A stretch of DNA of 64,000 nt from Thelonectria olida (Eukaryota > Ascomycota > Sordariomycetes > Hypocreales > Nectriaceae). Both the position numbers and the translations under genes were made by a program. The stretch covers positions 558,001-622,000 of the forward strand of contig JAGPYM010000016.1 in the NCBI GenBank assembly GCA_020736575.1, given 5' to 3'. This document shows, in pieces, positions 42,496 through 53,913 of this stretch (its first letter is position 1; each line of letters begins with the position of its first letter). The notes under the pieces were generated by a model. The model was not told the DNA's origin. It saw only the letters and a program-made list of their open reading frames with translations, and made no database searches.

Positions 42496-44911
42496 ATGGG
42501 GAGTTCAAAAGACTATCCAGTATGCGACCAATGTCGTTCAAGGAAAATCCGATGCGGAAGGGAACGGCCTCACTGCTCAAATTGCACCCGCCTTGGTTTG
42601 GAATGCGAGTGGCTAGGCCAAGGGAAAAGACCTAACCAGACCATTTGGCTGTGAGTAGCTTGTCGCAATAGCCTATGCCTTTACAGCGCCCGATTTTGAC
42701 CGTCTATGTTTTTTTTTTACTATTAGGAGCCATGCCGTGAATAGTCTCGGAGACCGGCTCGAAAAGCTAGAAAATGCCGTCTCGGGGCTACAGAGCTCGA
42801 TGGATAGTCGAAGCCCGGAGACCACACCCTTTCAGGCGACTACTCCGCCTCCTTCAAGCTCGAGCCGACCCTATGGACGACGGTGTTCCATTCGCAACGT
42901 CGGTGGGCACGAAAGATACTATGGCTCAACGTCCCTAGTTTCGCTCATTCAGGACATGGCCGCCGTCATCCAAGCAAATCTGTGCAACGCAGATCAGGAG
43001 ACATCAGGAGCCGATGCGGCGTTCGCAGCTGCGGCAAGAGAGGAGCTTCTACAACTGACAGAAGCACACGACGTGTATCGACGAGTCTCTGACGGTTCCA
43101 TCTTGACAAGCCCGCCTCGGGTTATTATCGAGGCCATGATCGACCCGTACTTTGACATGGTCAACCCACACATGCCAATATGGACAAAGGATGGGTTTCG
43201 AAAGCTCATGTCCTCTACTGGGCATTTGTTTGACGCTTCGAAAAGGCGTGCATATGACGTCTGTGCCAATAATCTTGTTCTGCTCACACTCCAGGCCAAG
43301 TCTCTGCATTCTCGCGCTACCTCCAGTGCACTCTCAACCCCTTTCACTGAAACCCCGACCGCTTCATCCATCGACGGGGATCTTATCAAGTCATTTATCG
43401 TAAACGCAAAGCGCGCTCTAGAGAACGTCGAACTTTTACTTCTCAGTCCCAGTCTTTTAAGCTTACAGGCCCTATTATCTCTGGTTTGTCTCTCAATAAT
43501 GGCAAGATTCCATAATAGTCGCATGCTGACAAGATACAGTGCCTAGTCGCACAGACGTCTCTCTCTGAGGATGTCATTGCGCTGCTTTTCAGCTTGGCCG
43601 TTCATGTAGCCAAGTCCATCGGCTTGCATCAATGGGACTCCAATCAGCAAGACGCTCCAAGCACCAGCGAGTCGGAAGACAGGCGCAACGTCATGTACTG
43701 CATGCTGTCTCTCAGCAGAGCCGTGCCATGGTCGTCAGGATTATCATCCACCATGCTCGGCATCGACGTGCTGGAGAGGGACCTACGCAGTCACTCGGTC
43801 GAGGATTCTGCAAGCCGTTTGGCCGCTCGAGTCTCTCTTTGCAAGCTCGAGGAGCAGGTTTACTCTAGCCTCTACTCGGACCAAGCGACGCGGAAAAATC
43901 CGGGCGAGACTAGGAAGATGGCATCGGGGCTCGGTCGGAAGCTCCAGGACTGGGCAATGACACACGCCGATGACCTCGGAGAAAGCCAGGAACGCGGCAC
44001 GGCGACGCTTGCTTACTCGCAGCCTGACTTGGCAATACGTTTTTATTCCATCCAAGCGCTAGGGGAATGGCCCTTGATTGGAAATGCAGAGGCATCCCAC
44101 TCGCTTCTTGATATTTCCCGACGCGCCCTTGGATTATTCCAGCACGTTTGGCGGACCACTTCGGAAAAAGGTCACTACCTGACTTTGGCCTTGTAAGATC
44201 TTTACTTTCTTTTTTATCGAAACACTTAACTGTATGAGAAACTAACAAACTTGACATAGACTAGTGGCGTCCTATCCTGCAGTTGCCTTCTTCGAGCTAT
44301 CAAGACATGTCCTGTGCAGCCAGCAAGTCGCCACCGAGGACTTAGAACTATTGCGCTCTTTCGTCAGCATGGTCCACACATTTGCAGATTGGGCAGAAGA
44401 GAACTCTTACATGAAAAGACTGTCAAAGTTTGGCTCCATCATCTTGCAGTTGACCAACTGTCGACGAGAAAACACATCGTCACACTCTTCGGGGGCCGAT
44501 AGCACGCCTCCCCGTCCGTTCGCAACAGCGCAAGCATACATGCACACCATGGGCATCTATCCTGGCGCTGCTACCTCTTCCGCTGAGATATACGGAGGTG
44601 GTTCTGCCGGTTCCTCCTCAACTCACAGCAATTCCACGCCCATCTCAGGAGGAATGCAGCCTCGGCGCACCCTGTCCGACACGGAGACGGCTGCAGCCCC
44701 CGAAACTTCCACAGCAGCCATCTCCTCTTCCCTGGGCTCCTTCGACGGCGCCTTCGACGGTGAATTAACACCGATGGATGAGCTCGAAGGGTGGATTGTC
44801 GACCCTCGACTGGGCGACACAATACGACCCTCATTACAGCCTAATCAGATGACAGGTTTCATGTTGCAAGACAACAACGGATATACGTTTAGTGGGATTG
44901 AATTGGGATGA
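42496..44911 (+). CDS. Zn2Cys6 transcription factor, 738 aa; nearest candidate regulator of the PKS pair
   Basis: Four exons: 42496-42650, 42727-43483, 43540-44192 and about 44260-44911. Translation is taken from the ATG at 42496 (MGSSKDYPVCDQCRSRKIRC); the codons before it contain an in-frame TGA. The zinc cluster (CDQCRSRKIRC then CSNCTRLGLEC) is followed by a short coiled-coil linker (LGDRLEKLENAVSGLQSSM) and the fungal-specific transcription factor domain (for example DPYFDMVNPHMPIW and AVHVAKSIGLHQWD). The C-terminus is Ser/Thr/Gly-rich, as in activation regions. It lies 2.1 kb beyond the synthase gene, the closest regulator to the PKS pair, so control of that pair is plausible but unproven. 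Confidence 0.85.
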
Positions 44912-45419
44912 TTTCGTGTTTCCTTAGATACACGTGCATGATTTGACTGGGTTTGGAAGGAGTTTTATGCGATCACTGACCTGTACTATAATGACGAATA
45001 CCCAAAACAATTAAAACAGAAATGCCTGGTATGTAGGTAGTTAGAGATATGAATAGCGTTAGATCCCTAATCTTTGAAAGTTCAAATGGTTCTTGGTTAT
45101 CATCATCCTTATTTAGAGCAAGATAAACGAATACGAGTAAACATTCATTCTGCGATAACTTCTTCTTGCCGCAGTCACGGTCCATTTTCGACAATTGGCA
45201 CATTGTAAACATTTGCACTTGAAGCTTAAAGAAAGCACAACCGGGCCACCGCAGGTTTCCATGTAAACTCAGCAGCACTCAGAAAGGGCTGCTGTCGAGA
45301 GCGCTTCTTAGTACTCGCGCAAATACCGTGCCATATCACTAGGTACTTCAGTGCCTAGCTCTATCTTGACACTTCGTTCAGGCCGCCTCAACCGTCTTCT
45401 CTCCATCAAACCCCGCTGC
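44912..45419. other. Intergenic, convergent gene ends
   Basis: 3' flanks of the zinc-cluster gene and of the metallophosphoesterase gene. No gene supported. Confidence 0.4.
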
Positions 45420-46181
45420 CTAGGCAAAGTAATACCCTCGCTGGTTGGCAAGGAGCCTCAAAGGGCCAGCGCCATCACCTCGCTCGACCACGAAATCGCA
45501 GTTGTAATGGGTATGCCCAAACGCCCAGAGCTTTACCTTGTCGCTCCTAAAGCATATTTCCTTTGAAGTGTCGGTTGAGAAGGCGCTCGTAATCGAACTG
45601 CCCAGGTGCCTTGGGTCGATTGCACGAGAGTCTATTGATGGGCTCCAGTGCGTAAAAATCATGACGCTGACGTCTGAATTTTCTAACTCGGCGACTTGGT
45701 CGTTGAGCCAGGCGAGATCGCGTTGGTGGGCTTCATTATGCTTGATGACAGTCCATTCGTCGGTCTGGTAAAAGTCGTTGAGACCCATGCTCACGTCATT
45801 CTGTCTTTCAGACGGGACGAAGGAAAAGAGGCTGCAGCCTAGAATAACAACGTTTGTGTCCGGTAGTTGGTAAGCGCGTCGATCGAGGAAGACAAACTCC
45901 CCTATGGAGGAATCTTTGCGAACACGGTCTTCAAAGTAGTGAAAGATCTCGAGAGCTTCGGGCCAACTAGCATGATAGGGCTCATGATTTCCAGCAACGA
46001 GAAAAACCACGCGAAACTGCTTGAGCTGCCGAGTTAGGAATTCGTAATAGTCGTCCTCGTGGGCCACGATGTTGCCAATGTCTCCGAGGAGCGCCAAGTA
46101 AGGTGCTTTGGGGACAATGTCGTAAATGTCGTAGACTTTCGGATTCTCCAGGTAAAGATCAGCAATTATTTGGATCTCCAT
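45420..46181 (-). CDS. Calcineurin-like metallophosphoesterase, 253 aa, with altered first metal motif
   Basis: Intronless and full length for this small fungal subfamily of the calcineurin-like metallophosphoesterases, which use two metal ions to hydrolyse phosphate esters. Motifs in order: IADLYLE (D8 and Y10), LALLGDIGN (D34), VAGNHEPYH (N65, H66), FTHWSP (H178) and FGHTHYN (H223, H225). In the family, the first motif is Asp-x-His; here the His is Tyr (codon TAC). All other ligands are present. Whether one metal site is weakened or the subfamily tolerates Tyr cannot be told. No signal peptide; cytosolic location is likely and the substrate is unknown. Confidence 0.85.
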   Translation of the reverse strand: MEIQIIADLYLENPKVYDIYDIVPKAPYLALLGDIGNIVAHEDDYYEFLTRQLKQFRVVFLVAGNHEPYHASWPEALEIFHYFEDRVRKDSSIGEFVFLDRRAYQLPDTNVVILGCSLFSFVPSERQNDVSMGLNDFYQTDEWTVIKHNEAHQRDLAWLNDQVAELENSDVSVMIFTHWSPSIDSRAIDPRHLGSSITSAFSTDTSKEICFRSDKVKLWAFGHTHYNCDFVVERGDGAGPLRLLANQRGYYFA

Positions 46182-46910
46182 CTCGACATCAAATTGTTGG
46201 GTTTTCAGTTATATCGAGGAGTTGTGATGATACAAACTTAGAATGAGAGCAACAGGCACCCAGTAAAGTGAATCTGTGCTGAGCCATCTGTTCTTCCGAT
46301 GGCCTGTGGCTAGGTGTGGCTCGGCTCCAGGGAGCTGTGGCGCCACTTGATTTTCACGAAGCATGTAGGGTAAGTTAGACGGCAAGGCAACGGAAAGTGA
46401 GACGCAATTATTTCACCCCAAAACAGACCCATTCATGATAAAGTGTGAGTTAACAAAATGTTCCCTACCTTGGGACGTGTTGGAGTCTCCACAAACATCG
46501 AAAAAGTTCTACATAGATCGACATGATAGTCTACACACATCCCGGTTGCGGCTCTACACTCGGAACTGCCGAACGCGATCGGATCGTGATCCCGAACCTT
46601 GCGGCAGTGTAATGCCTCTCTTCGATTTACTCAATGCAGTTAGAGCCCATAATATGAAAGTGTGATTCTTGGGGAAGCAATGAGGGTTGAGTTCGTTACC
46701 CCTCAATCCCATGGCCTACAAGATATTCGGATCCGATACGGACGGCTTCTCCTTGAACCGACGAATCCCGGCAAAGTCCGACCGTGACGATTTAAATGCC
46801 GACATCCCTCCCCCAATTCAATATGTCATACAAAAGCGTGCCAACTCACCGAGATATTCATTTTTCGTTCACGGCATCAAGAGTCAGAATTAGCAGCAAC
46901 CAGAAACATC
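46182..46910. promoter_or_regulatory. Divergent intergenic region
   Basis: 729 bp shared upstream region of the phosphoesterase (minus) and the aldehyde dehydrogenase (plus). No operator-like repeat was recognised. Confidence 0.4.
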
Positions 46911-48470
46911 ATGGCATCATCACTTGCTTCATCACTCAAGGACTCGGGCCTCTTTGTTGAGAAATCCTACATCGACGGCCAATGGGTCTCATCCAAATCG
47001 ACAAATACCTTTAATGTGCGAAACCCAGCATCCGAATCACTCATCGGAACATGTCCCGAATCATCGCTTGAGGATCTCGACGATGCCATTCAGGCCGCCG
47101 AGAGGGCATTCCCAGCATGGAGGGCCCTCTCCGGCCGTCAACGGGGTAGGATCTTGCGCCGCCTGTACGACCTCCTGGCCGAGAACAAGCAAGACCTGGG
47201 CAAAATCATCACCGCCGAGAACGGAAAAGCAAAGGGCGACGCCGAGGGCGAGGTCTTGTTCGCAGCCAGCTTCTTCGAGTGGTACGGCGAGGAGGCTGCA
47301 CGAGTCTACGGCGACGTGATTCCTCACAGCAATCCCAGCCACAGAACCCATGTCCTCAAGGAGCCCGTTGGCGTGTGTGGCCTCATTGTCCCGTGGAATT
47401 TCCCTCTGGCCATGGGCGCTCGCAAGATCGCCGCCGCCCTCGCAGCCGGATGCACCGTGGTGCTCAAGTCCGATGGCCTGACGCCCTTCTCGTCCAACGC
47501 CCTCGCCGTGCTGGGCGAGCGCGCCGGTATCCCCAAGGGCGTCCTCAACGTCGTCACAGCGCTCCATAACACTCCCCAACTCGGCCTCGCCCTGTGCGAG
47601 TCGGACATTGTCAAGAAGATCTCCTTCACGGGCTCGACGAGAGTCGGAAAGTTGCTGTCGCAGCAGTCGGCCAGCACCCTGAAGAAGCTCAGCCTCGAGC
47701 TCGGAGGAAACGCGCCCTTCATCGTGTTTGACGATGCCGACGTCGAAACGGCCGTGGCGAGCGCGCTCATCAGCAAGTTCAAGGTCACGGGCCAAACGTG
47801 CGTGTGCGCCAACCGCATTTTCGTCCAAGAAGGCATCTACGACAGATTCAGCCAGCGCCTCGTCGAAGAAGTGCGCAAGTTCCGCGTCGGCGACGGAGCG
47901 GATGCGTCCGTGACCCACGGCCCGTTGACCAACGGCGTCGCAAAGGTGGAAGAGCACGTCAAGGACGCCGTCAGCAAGAAGGGCAAGATCCTGCTGGGTG
48001 GAAACCGCCTCCCAAAGCTTGGGCCGAATTTCTTCGAGCTCACCATCTTGGGCGACGTCGACGACACGATGCAGGTGACAGGCGAGGAGACGTTCGGCCC
48101 GCTCGCGGCGCTGACCAAGTTCTCGACCGAGGACGAGGTGGTTGAGAGGGCGAACAAGGCCGACGTCGGGTTGGCGTCGTATCTCATGACGACCAACTTG
48201 GCACGGTCGCATCGCGTGTCTGAGAGGTTGCAGACCGGCATGGTTGCCATTAACACGGGCGTTATTTCAGATGCTCCGGCGCCGTAAGTTGGATCATTTG
48301 TTGACCTTGTTTGTTGAAGTGTTGGATTGCTAACTTGGCGCAGGTTTGGCGGAGTGAAACATTCTGGAATGGGCCGCGAGGGCAGCAAGTACGGAATTGA
48401 GGATTACATGACGATAAAGATGATTGTTACAGGAGGCATCAATACCGTGTATTCACCCGCCAAATTGTGA
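46911..48470 (+). CDS. Succinate-semialdehyde dehydrogenase-type aldehyde dehydrogenase, 499 aa
   Basis: NAD(P)-dependent aldehyde dehydrogenase most like succinate-semialdehyde dehydrogenase, the last step of the GABA shunt. Two exons, 46911-48283 and 48344-48470, join in frame (CC|G). Motifs: [28 protein letters not shown], the general base in [16 protein letters not shown], the nucleophile in GQTCVCANR (the paired Cys typical of SSADH), and [10 protein letters not shown]. Near the end, [20 protein letters not shown] is the usual SSADH finish. No evident mitochondrial presequence beyond a short Ser/Leu-rich start. It is co-directional with an MFS transporter, so uptake and oxidation of an aldehyde-forming compound is a possible pairing, though this is inference. 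Confidence 0.9.
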
Positions 48471-49191
48471 GGGATTGAATAAGGACGATCATTCCAGGTC
48501 GATATAAAAGACCCACGTAAATGGGACTATCAAATTGAACATCCATGGAACTCCAAATTCCCAACCTCGCTGCTCACCCAATAGCGAACCTCGCCTCCTT
48601 TGCCCTTGGAACCAAGATGCTGGGAATTTATAATCGTCACTATGTAATTGCCGTCATGCGAGCAAAGTGCGACGTTGCGTCTGGCCTGATTATGGATCGA
48701 ATTTTCTCGAGACACTTGCTCATTCAGGCATCTCACGAGCATTGGCTTACTATAAGACGTCATTTCATTGGTCGCAGTGCCAAATGAACAGAATGCATCA
48801 GATCCATCCCACGCCTTTGGAATCACTCATGACGCAACCATCAGACTCTCCATCAGTCGGTTCGAGCCGACCAACCTCGACACTTTCCTCTCCTAGATCT
48901 GTGTGACACCCTGAAATCGAGACATGTCCAATCATGAAGCTGATAATGGTTCACGCCGGCCATTGCACCATCGCGCCCCGCGTACACGCAACCCACCGAC
49001 TCGCTGAGCGTGGGGATGCTGCCTGTGTCCCCCGCGTTTTCGGAGAGTAACCATCACCCCCCCTGTAGGGCAGACGAATTATGGGGGTTTATATACTAAT
49101 CAAGTCTCCCGTTGAGGAGTCATGAGAGGGGAAGAACCGTTTCTGCGAAACGAAAGCTTTGCCTTTGGATAGTCTCTCTGCTCGTCGTAAA
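48471..49191. other. Intergenic, promoter of the MFS gene
   Basis: Between two co-directional genes. A C-rich stretch (TCACCCCCCCTG) lies near 49051-49062. No gene supported. Confidence 0.4.
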
Positions 49192-50901
49192 ATGACTTCA
49201 TCTCCGGCAACGTTAGAAACGAGGCAGGATGGCGACCGGAAAGATACCGGCCCTGACCACCGTCACCATCGGCCAGACAGCATCACATCCAGCTTTGAAG
49301 ATGTCAGCATCATCCCAAAAGGCGTCCTCGACCCGGTGTACGAGGCCAAGGCCCAGATCCTGAACCGAGCTGTATGCGAGAACATGTCCTCCCATGCTTC
49401 GTCTCATCTTTTAACGCGAGTGAATTAACAACTAGATCCGAGACATTGGCATGGGCAAATATCAATGGGAGCTCTTCTTCGTCATCGGCTTCGGCTGGGC
49501 CAGCGACAATCTCTGGCCCATCGTCACCTCGCTCATCTTCACGCCCGTCGCCAACGAGTTCGCCCCCGACAACCCCCCGTATCTAACCCTCGCTCAGAAC
49601 ATCGGGCTTCTCGGCGGCGCCATGTTCTGGGGCTTTGGGTGTGACATCTTTGGCCGCCGATGGGCCTTCAACCTCACCCTCGGCCTCACGGCTCTCTGGG
49701 GCCTTATCGCGGCTGGCTCACCTAATTTTGCAGCCATTGGCATCTTCGCCGCCTTTTGGTCCTTTGGCGTTGGCGGAAACCTGCCCGTCGACTCGGCCAT
49801 CTTTCTCGAATTCTTGCCTGTGACGCATCAGTATCTACTCACCATTCTGTCCGTCGACTGGGCCATCGCCCAAGTCATTGCGACCTTGATCGCATGGCCG
49901 TTGCTGGGAAACTTGACGTGCCAGCAAGACGAAGCGTGTCCGCGGAGCAAGAACATGGGCTGGAGATACTTTGTCATCACCATTGGCGGCCTCACGCTGA
50001 TCATGTTCATCATCCGCTTCGCCTTCTTTACCATTTACGAGTCGCCGAAATACCTAATGAGCAAGGGCCGCGACGAGGAGGCCGTGCAAGTGGTTCATGA
50101 GGTGGCGAGGAGAAATGGCAAGACGAGCTACCTCAGCGTTGAGGACCTCAAGGCCGCCGAGCCCGAAGGCTACGTCGCTCAGACAGACGCCACCACGGCC
50201 CTGAAGAGAAACCTGGAGAAAGTCGATCTCAGCCACATCCGAGCCCTCTTCACGACGCGCACGCTCGGCCTCAGCACTGCTCTCATCATGGCCGTGTGGG
50301 CTCTCATCGGCCTGGGATACCCGCTCTACAACGCCTTCTTGCCATACATCCAAGCGACTCGAGGAGCCGACTTTGGCGACGGAAGCACCTATCTGACGTA
50401 TCGCAACAGCCTGATCATTGCAGTGCTAGGTGTCCCTGGCGCCTTGATTGGCGGCTTTCTTGTCGAGTTGCCGCAGCTGGGACGCAAGGGGACCTTGTCA
50501 GTCAGCACTGTGCTCACGGGAGTTTTTCTTTACGGATCTACGACAGCGATGAACAGTGAATCGCTTCTAGGATGGAACTGCGCCTTTAGTTTCTGCAGTA
50601 ATGTCATGTACGCGGTTCTGTACGGCTTCACGCCCGAGCTGTTCCCAACGCCGCAGCGAGGGACGGGCAATGCGTTGGCTGCGACGTGTAATCGTATATT
50701 CGGTGTCATGGCGGTAAGTTCTCTCCCAAAGTTCCGTGAATCAGAAGAGACTTCCAGACTGATTGCAAGTAGCCGATCATCGCGATATTTGGCAATTTGG
50801 AAACATCGGCTCCTGTGTATACAAGCGGAGCACTTTTTATCGCCGCAGGCGTCATTGTTCTTGTGCTCCCATATGAGTCGAGAGGGAAGGTTGCTCTATG
50901 A
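49192..50901 (+). CDS. MFS transporter, sugar/organic-solute type, 528 aa
   Basis: Major facilitator with about 12 hydrophobic segments. Three exons fit: 49192-49371, 49436-50713 and 50773-50901. The N-terminus is a long hydrophilic cytosolic tail (to about residue 60). MFS marks include GCDIFGRRWAF between helices 2 and 3, PVDSAIFLEFLP in helix 4 and YESPKYLMSKGRDEEA before the central loop. The second half includes YGFTPELFPTPQRGTGNALA, as in sugar-porter and SV2-like fungal transporters. The final exon completes the last helix and ends LPYESRGKVAL. The plasma membrane is the likely place. The substrate is unknown; the neighbouring aldehyde dehydrogenase hints at a catabolic role. Confidence 0.85.
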
Positions 50902-51076
50902 TGAGTTTCTATGTGATCAACCTTTCATATGGCACATGGAGTAGGGATAATGGTGATGGGCCTATGAGCCAAAGGCTTAATGTTGGCCATATTAATGAGT
51001 CGCAATGATACACATTATCATTCAGGAAAATAACGTCAAATTCGCGTTTCAAGTCTCTCTATGTGCTATGGAAATA

Positions 51077-52612
51077 CTATTCAAATACAATCCAGGCTAA
51101 ATATTTTATCAACGACTTCAGAATGGTCTTCGCCTCCTCCAAAGACTCGTCGGTGGCTCCCGAGTCACCCACAAGCTTCCGAACCTGGAACAGCGCCGCG
51201 CAAATCTCAGCGTTGACGGCCTTGAATGCAGCGTAAAGCAAGTGGTCGGCATCGGTCTTGAGCGGCATCGTCTGGAAATAGAAGGTCGAGCAACGTTCCT
51301 CCGCCTCGGCGCCACGGACGTCTTCGTCTTCCACAGCGTAGTTGATGAAAACGTCGAGGAGGAAGCGAACCTGCTGCGACATGTCGTCAATCGAGTCGGT
51401 TTCGTTGGACATCTTGGTGAGCTGTGTCGCATAGCGGCGGACGACGAGGTCCGCAATGTCGCGCCAGTTGAAGGTTGCAATGGGCGCATCGTATCGCTCC
51501 TTGACCACTTCGGAGAGGTACGTCCTGATGGAAGCCATCTCGGCCTCGGTGGTGTTCAAGAGCCGTGGAAGTGCAGCTTGTTCGCTGTCGGGGTTTGTGA
51601 TGTTGACGGGGAAGAAGTAGGCCGACACCATGGACGAGTAATCTACGAGGGTGCGGTCGGAGGTGATTCCGCGGTTGCGATCTGCTTCACTGCGTCGTCC
51701 TCCCGGCCGTCCTCCTGGTCCCCCGGGGAATCCTCCTCCAGGTGGTCCTCCTCCGGGCGGTCCTCCTCCGGGCGATCCTCCTCCGGGCGGTCCTCCTCCG
51801 GGCCCTCCACCGGGTGGTCCACCGTGCGGCGGCCTATTCCCAGTGCCCGATCTTTGCAACGACTGAACTTGCTCCAGGCCGTCGGAGAAGTCGCACTTGA
51901 TAATCTCATGACCGGCAAACTCAGTCCGAATAACCCCGTGCAAACCCCAATCCGCACACATTCGGCACAAGTCCAGCGCGCGATCCTTCTCCCCGGGAGG
52001 GCCATGCGTCTGCACGCCCTTGGGTGGCCAAGACGGGACCTCGGATCTCACGCCTCGCAGCAGCAAGTCCTGCGTGTCGAGGACGCCCGAGCTGTCCTTG
52101 TTGCCGCTCATGCCGTCAATGTAGAGGAATCGAAGGGGTCTTGTTGTCCGATACGTGTGAAGCCAACCATGCTCATTCTCAGCAGGCTCGTCTTCAGCAT
52201 CCATCAAAGGCGCCTGGGGGCGGTTTCTGCGCTTGAGGTCTTCCCTCCCAGAGTCGAAGCCGGGGGGTTTCCCAGGCCCTCCCCCAGGACCGCGTCTTCC
52301 ACCGCGAGCGAACATTTCGGCGTGCTCAATCTCATAAGCCAACCACTGTAGCTCGGTGGGCGTCTCGTTGCGGTTGTTGCCGTGATGCAGCATGACTCCT
52401 TCGGGAACGGTGGCCAAGAACAGCGACATGCCGTTTGGATGGACGACGGCACCCCATTTCTGCAGTGTGTCGTAGACAGTGTTGAAGATCTGAGGTCCTC
52501 GTTGAGCGGCCACTTTGGTGCTTGGTCCGAATTCCTCGGCGGGTGAGGATTGCGCCAACGTGGAGGGAATGGCCGAAGCCGCGAGGGCGGCCAACAGAGT
52601 GCGGAAGGCCAT
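51077..52612 (-). CDS. Secreted protein with Pro-Gly repeat region, 511 aa
   Basis: Intronless. A signal peptide (MAFRTLLAALAASAIPSTLA) is followed by a region found in a group of fungal secreted proteins of unknown function (FNTVYDTLQKWGAVVHPNG, TELQWLAYEIEHAE, LRFLYIDGMSG). Residues of about 260-310 are a run of Pro-Pro-Gly-Gly-Gly-type repeats. After this comes a helical C-terminal half with NETD-type sites (NITN, NETD) that could carry N-glycans. No catalytic motif was recognised. The repeats could act as a flexible or wall-interacting linker, but this is a guess from composition. The gene overlaps long opposite-strand open frames, which its GC-rich repeats explain. Confidence 0.75.
   Translation of the reverse strand: MAFRTLLAALAASAIPSTLAQSSPAEEFGPSTKVAAQRGPQIFNTVYDTLQKWGAVVHPNGMSLFLATVPEGVMLHHGNNRNETPTELQWLAYEIEHAEMFARGGRRGPGGGPGKPPGFDSGREDLKRRNRPQAPLMDAEDEPAENEHGWLHTYRTTRPLRFLYIDGMSGNKDSSGVLDTQDLLLRGVRSEVPSWPPKGVQTHGPPGEKDRALDLCRMCADWGLHGVIRTEFAGHEIIKCDFSDGLEQVQSLQRSGTGNRPPHGGPPGGGPGGGPPGGGSPGGGPPGGGPPGGGFPGGPGGRPGGRRSEADRNRGITSDRTLVDYSSMVSAYFFPVNITNPDSEQAALPRLLNTTEAEMASIRTYLSEVVKERYDAPIATFNWRDIADLVVRRYATQLTKMSNETDSIDDMSQQVRFLLDVFINYAVEDEDVRGAEAEERCSTFYFQTMPLKTDADHLLYAAFKAVNAEICAALFQVRKLVGDSGATDESLEEAKTILKSLIKYLAWIVFE
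51700..51840. repeat. Coding GC-rich minisatellite (Pro-Gly repeats)
   Basis: Tandem copies of a 15-bp unit (TCCTCCTCCGGGCGG on the plus strand) encode the Pro-Pro-Gly-Gly-Gly repeats of the secreted protein. Units differ at one or two bases, including a Ser-encoding variant. Confidence 0.75.
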
Positions 52613-52933
52613 GGGCGGCGATTGCGAGAATTCCGCTCCGAACTAGAAATCTAGTCACACATGGACGAGTTTGAAACAATGCAAGAAAGAAATCACATGG
52701 GTTTTGCCTGATATATGAAAGGGGCAGATTGATTAGATTAATTAGATCTTCAAGGACGCGCGTCCCCTGCTCAGCTCGTCTCCGCCAGTCGTCAACGTCA
52801 ACCCACCCAGCGTCGTCAGTCTTTTCGACGCACAATCTACCTCTCGGATGCACGGCATTCTGCAGGGGGTTATTCGTATATAATTACGTAGTATGCGGCG
52901 AACATGGCCTTCACTACGCAAGGACGGTTCCTC
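52613..52933. other. Short intergenic region
   Basis: Promoter side of the secreted Pro-Gly protein gene, tail side of the dioxygenase gene. No gene supported. Confidence 0.4.
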
Positions 52934-53913
52934 TCATGCGTTTGCCATCATCAACACAGCTGGCAAGTTCAGTGCCGGATCCTCATTTTCCACAATGCCC
53001 AATACAGTTGTCAGCTTCTTGTATCCAAGGAGAGAAAGCATCTTGTCGCTCATGGTGAGAATCTTGCTTCGAGGAACGGCCAAGAACTGGTTCTCTTCTG
53101 TACGCAGGGTCCCACGGACGAAGAACAGACCGTGGATTTTGCGCACTTCATCAGGAACAGAGTTGTGCCCGCCTCCATAGTAGCACGAGGCGAGGAAGAC
53201 GAGGGCAGATCCAGGCTCCATCTCTACAAGTTGCTCGCGTTAATTGCCGCCTTCAGCGGATGCAGGGCAAATAGAAAACCTACCAGCAAAACATATTTCG
53301 TCCAGCTGCGGAACTCGAGAGTCATCCCCCTTGTGAGAACCGGGAATAAACATGGTGGCTCCGTTCTCACGCGTGCTCCTCGATCCTGCAATCAAGCAAG
53401 CAAACTGACCTGCCTTTGCAAGATCAAACCGACCTCCATGCCGGGTCCCGTGCACGTTGTCGTCTTTGTGCAGCCTCTGACGAGGGGCGCCATGGCCTAT
53501 GTTAAACGTGATGCTAATACTCAGCAAGGGATCAATAGTGTTCTCTCGATAAAGCCCTTGCGAATGACAGAGAAGTTTTCCTGCAAAACCGATGTTTGCA
53601 ACTTCTCTAGGACGGGAAGCTCGCAGATCTTGGCCACGGCGGGTGACTTTCCCATGAGGCCTGGAATTGCAAGCGTTTCCTTGGGAATGATATGCAATGC
53701 GCTCTTCTCGGTGGACTTTGTATACTTGGTGTAAGGCTCAAGCTCCTCGTCGATGGTGGAGAGGTCCTTGTGCGAAACGAGGTTCTTCAAGACGACTCCA
53801 CCATCTCGTTCAATAATGGCGAGAATGTCTTCGATTGGTGCGTCCGCCGGGATTGAAGCTATCGAGGCGGAAGGCTTGTGTAATGGGTCGATTGGTCGAG
53901 GGGGTCCGTTCAT
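52934..53913 (-). pseudogene. Phytanoyl-CoA-dioxygenase-like gene with one frame break
   Basis: Fe(II)/2-oxoglutarate oxygenase of the PhyH type, a family that often tailors fungal secondary metabolites. The first part (53913 to about 53545) begins MNGPPRPIDPLHKPSAS and continues to SVIRKGF. The frame then shifts by the equivalent of one lost base near 53545, after which it reads LSISITFNIGHGAPRQRLHK, including the iron-binding His-x-Asp in RLHKDD. A 3' exon starts at about 53221 (after a GTAGGT..TAG intron) and includes GGGHNSVPDEVR and FFVRGTLR. No splice sites explain the shift. One frame break could be natural decay, a recent mutation or a sequence error. The rest of the frame is well kept. 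Confidence 0.6.

Noticed and set aside
47061..48212. 383-codon open frame on the minus strand opposite the aldehyde dehydrogenase
   Set aside because: It mirrors the high third-position GC of the real gene and has no recognisable domain; the plus-strand frame carries every dehydrogenase motif.
51242..52351. 369-codon plus-strand open frame over the secreted Pro-Gly protein
   Set aside because: Antisense product of the GC-rich repeats; the minus strand has the signal peptide and coherent protein.
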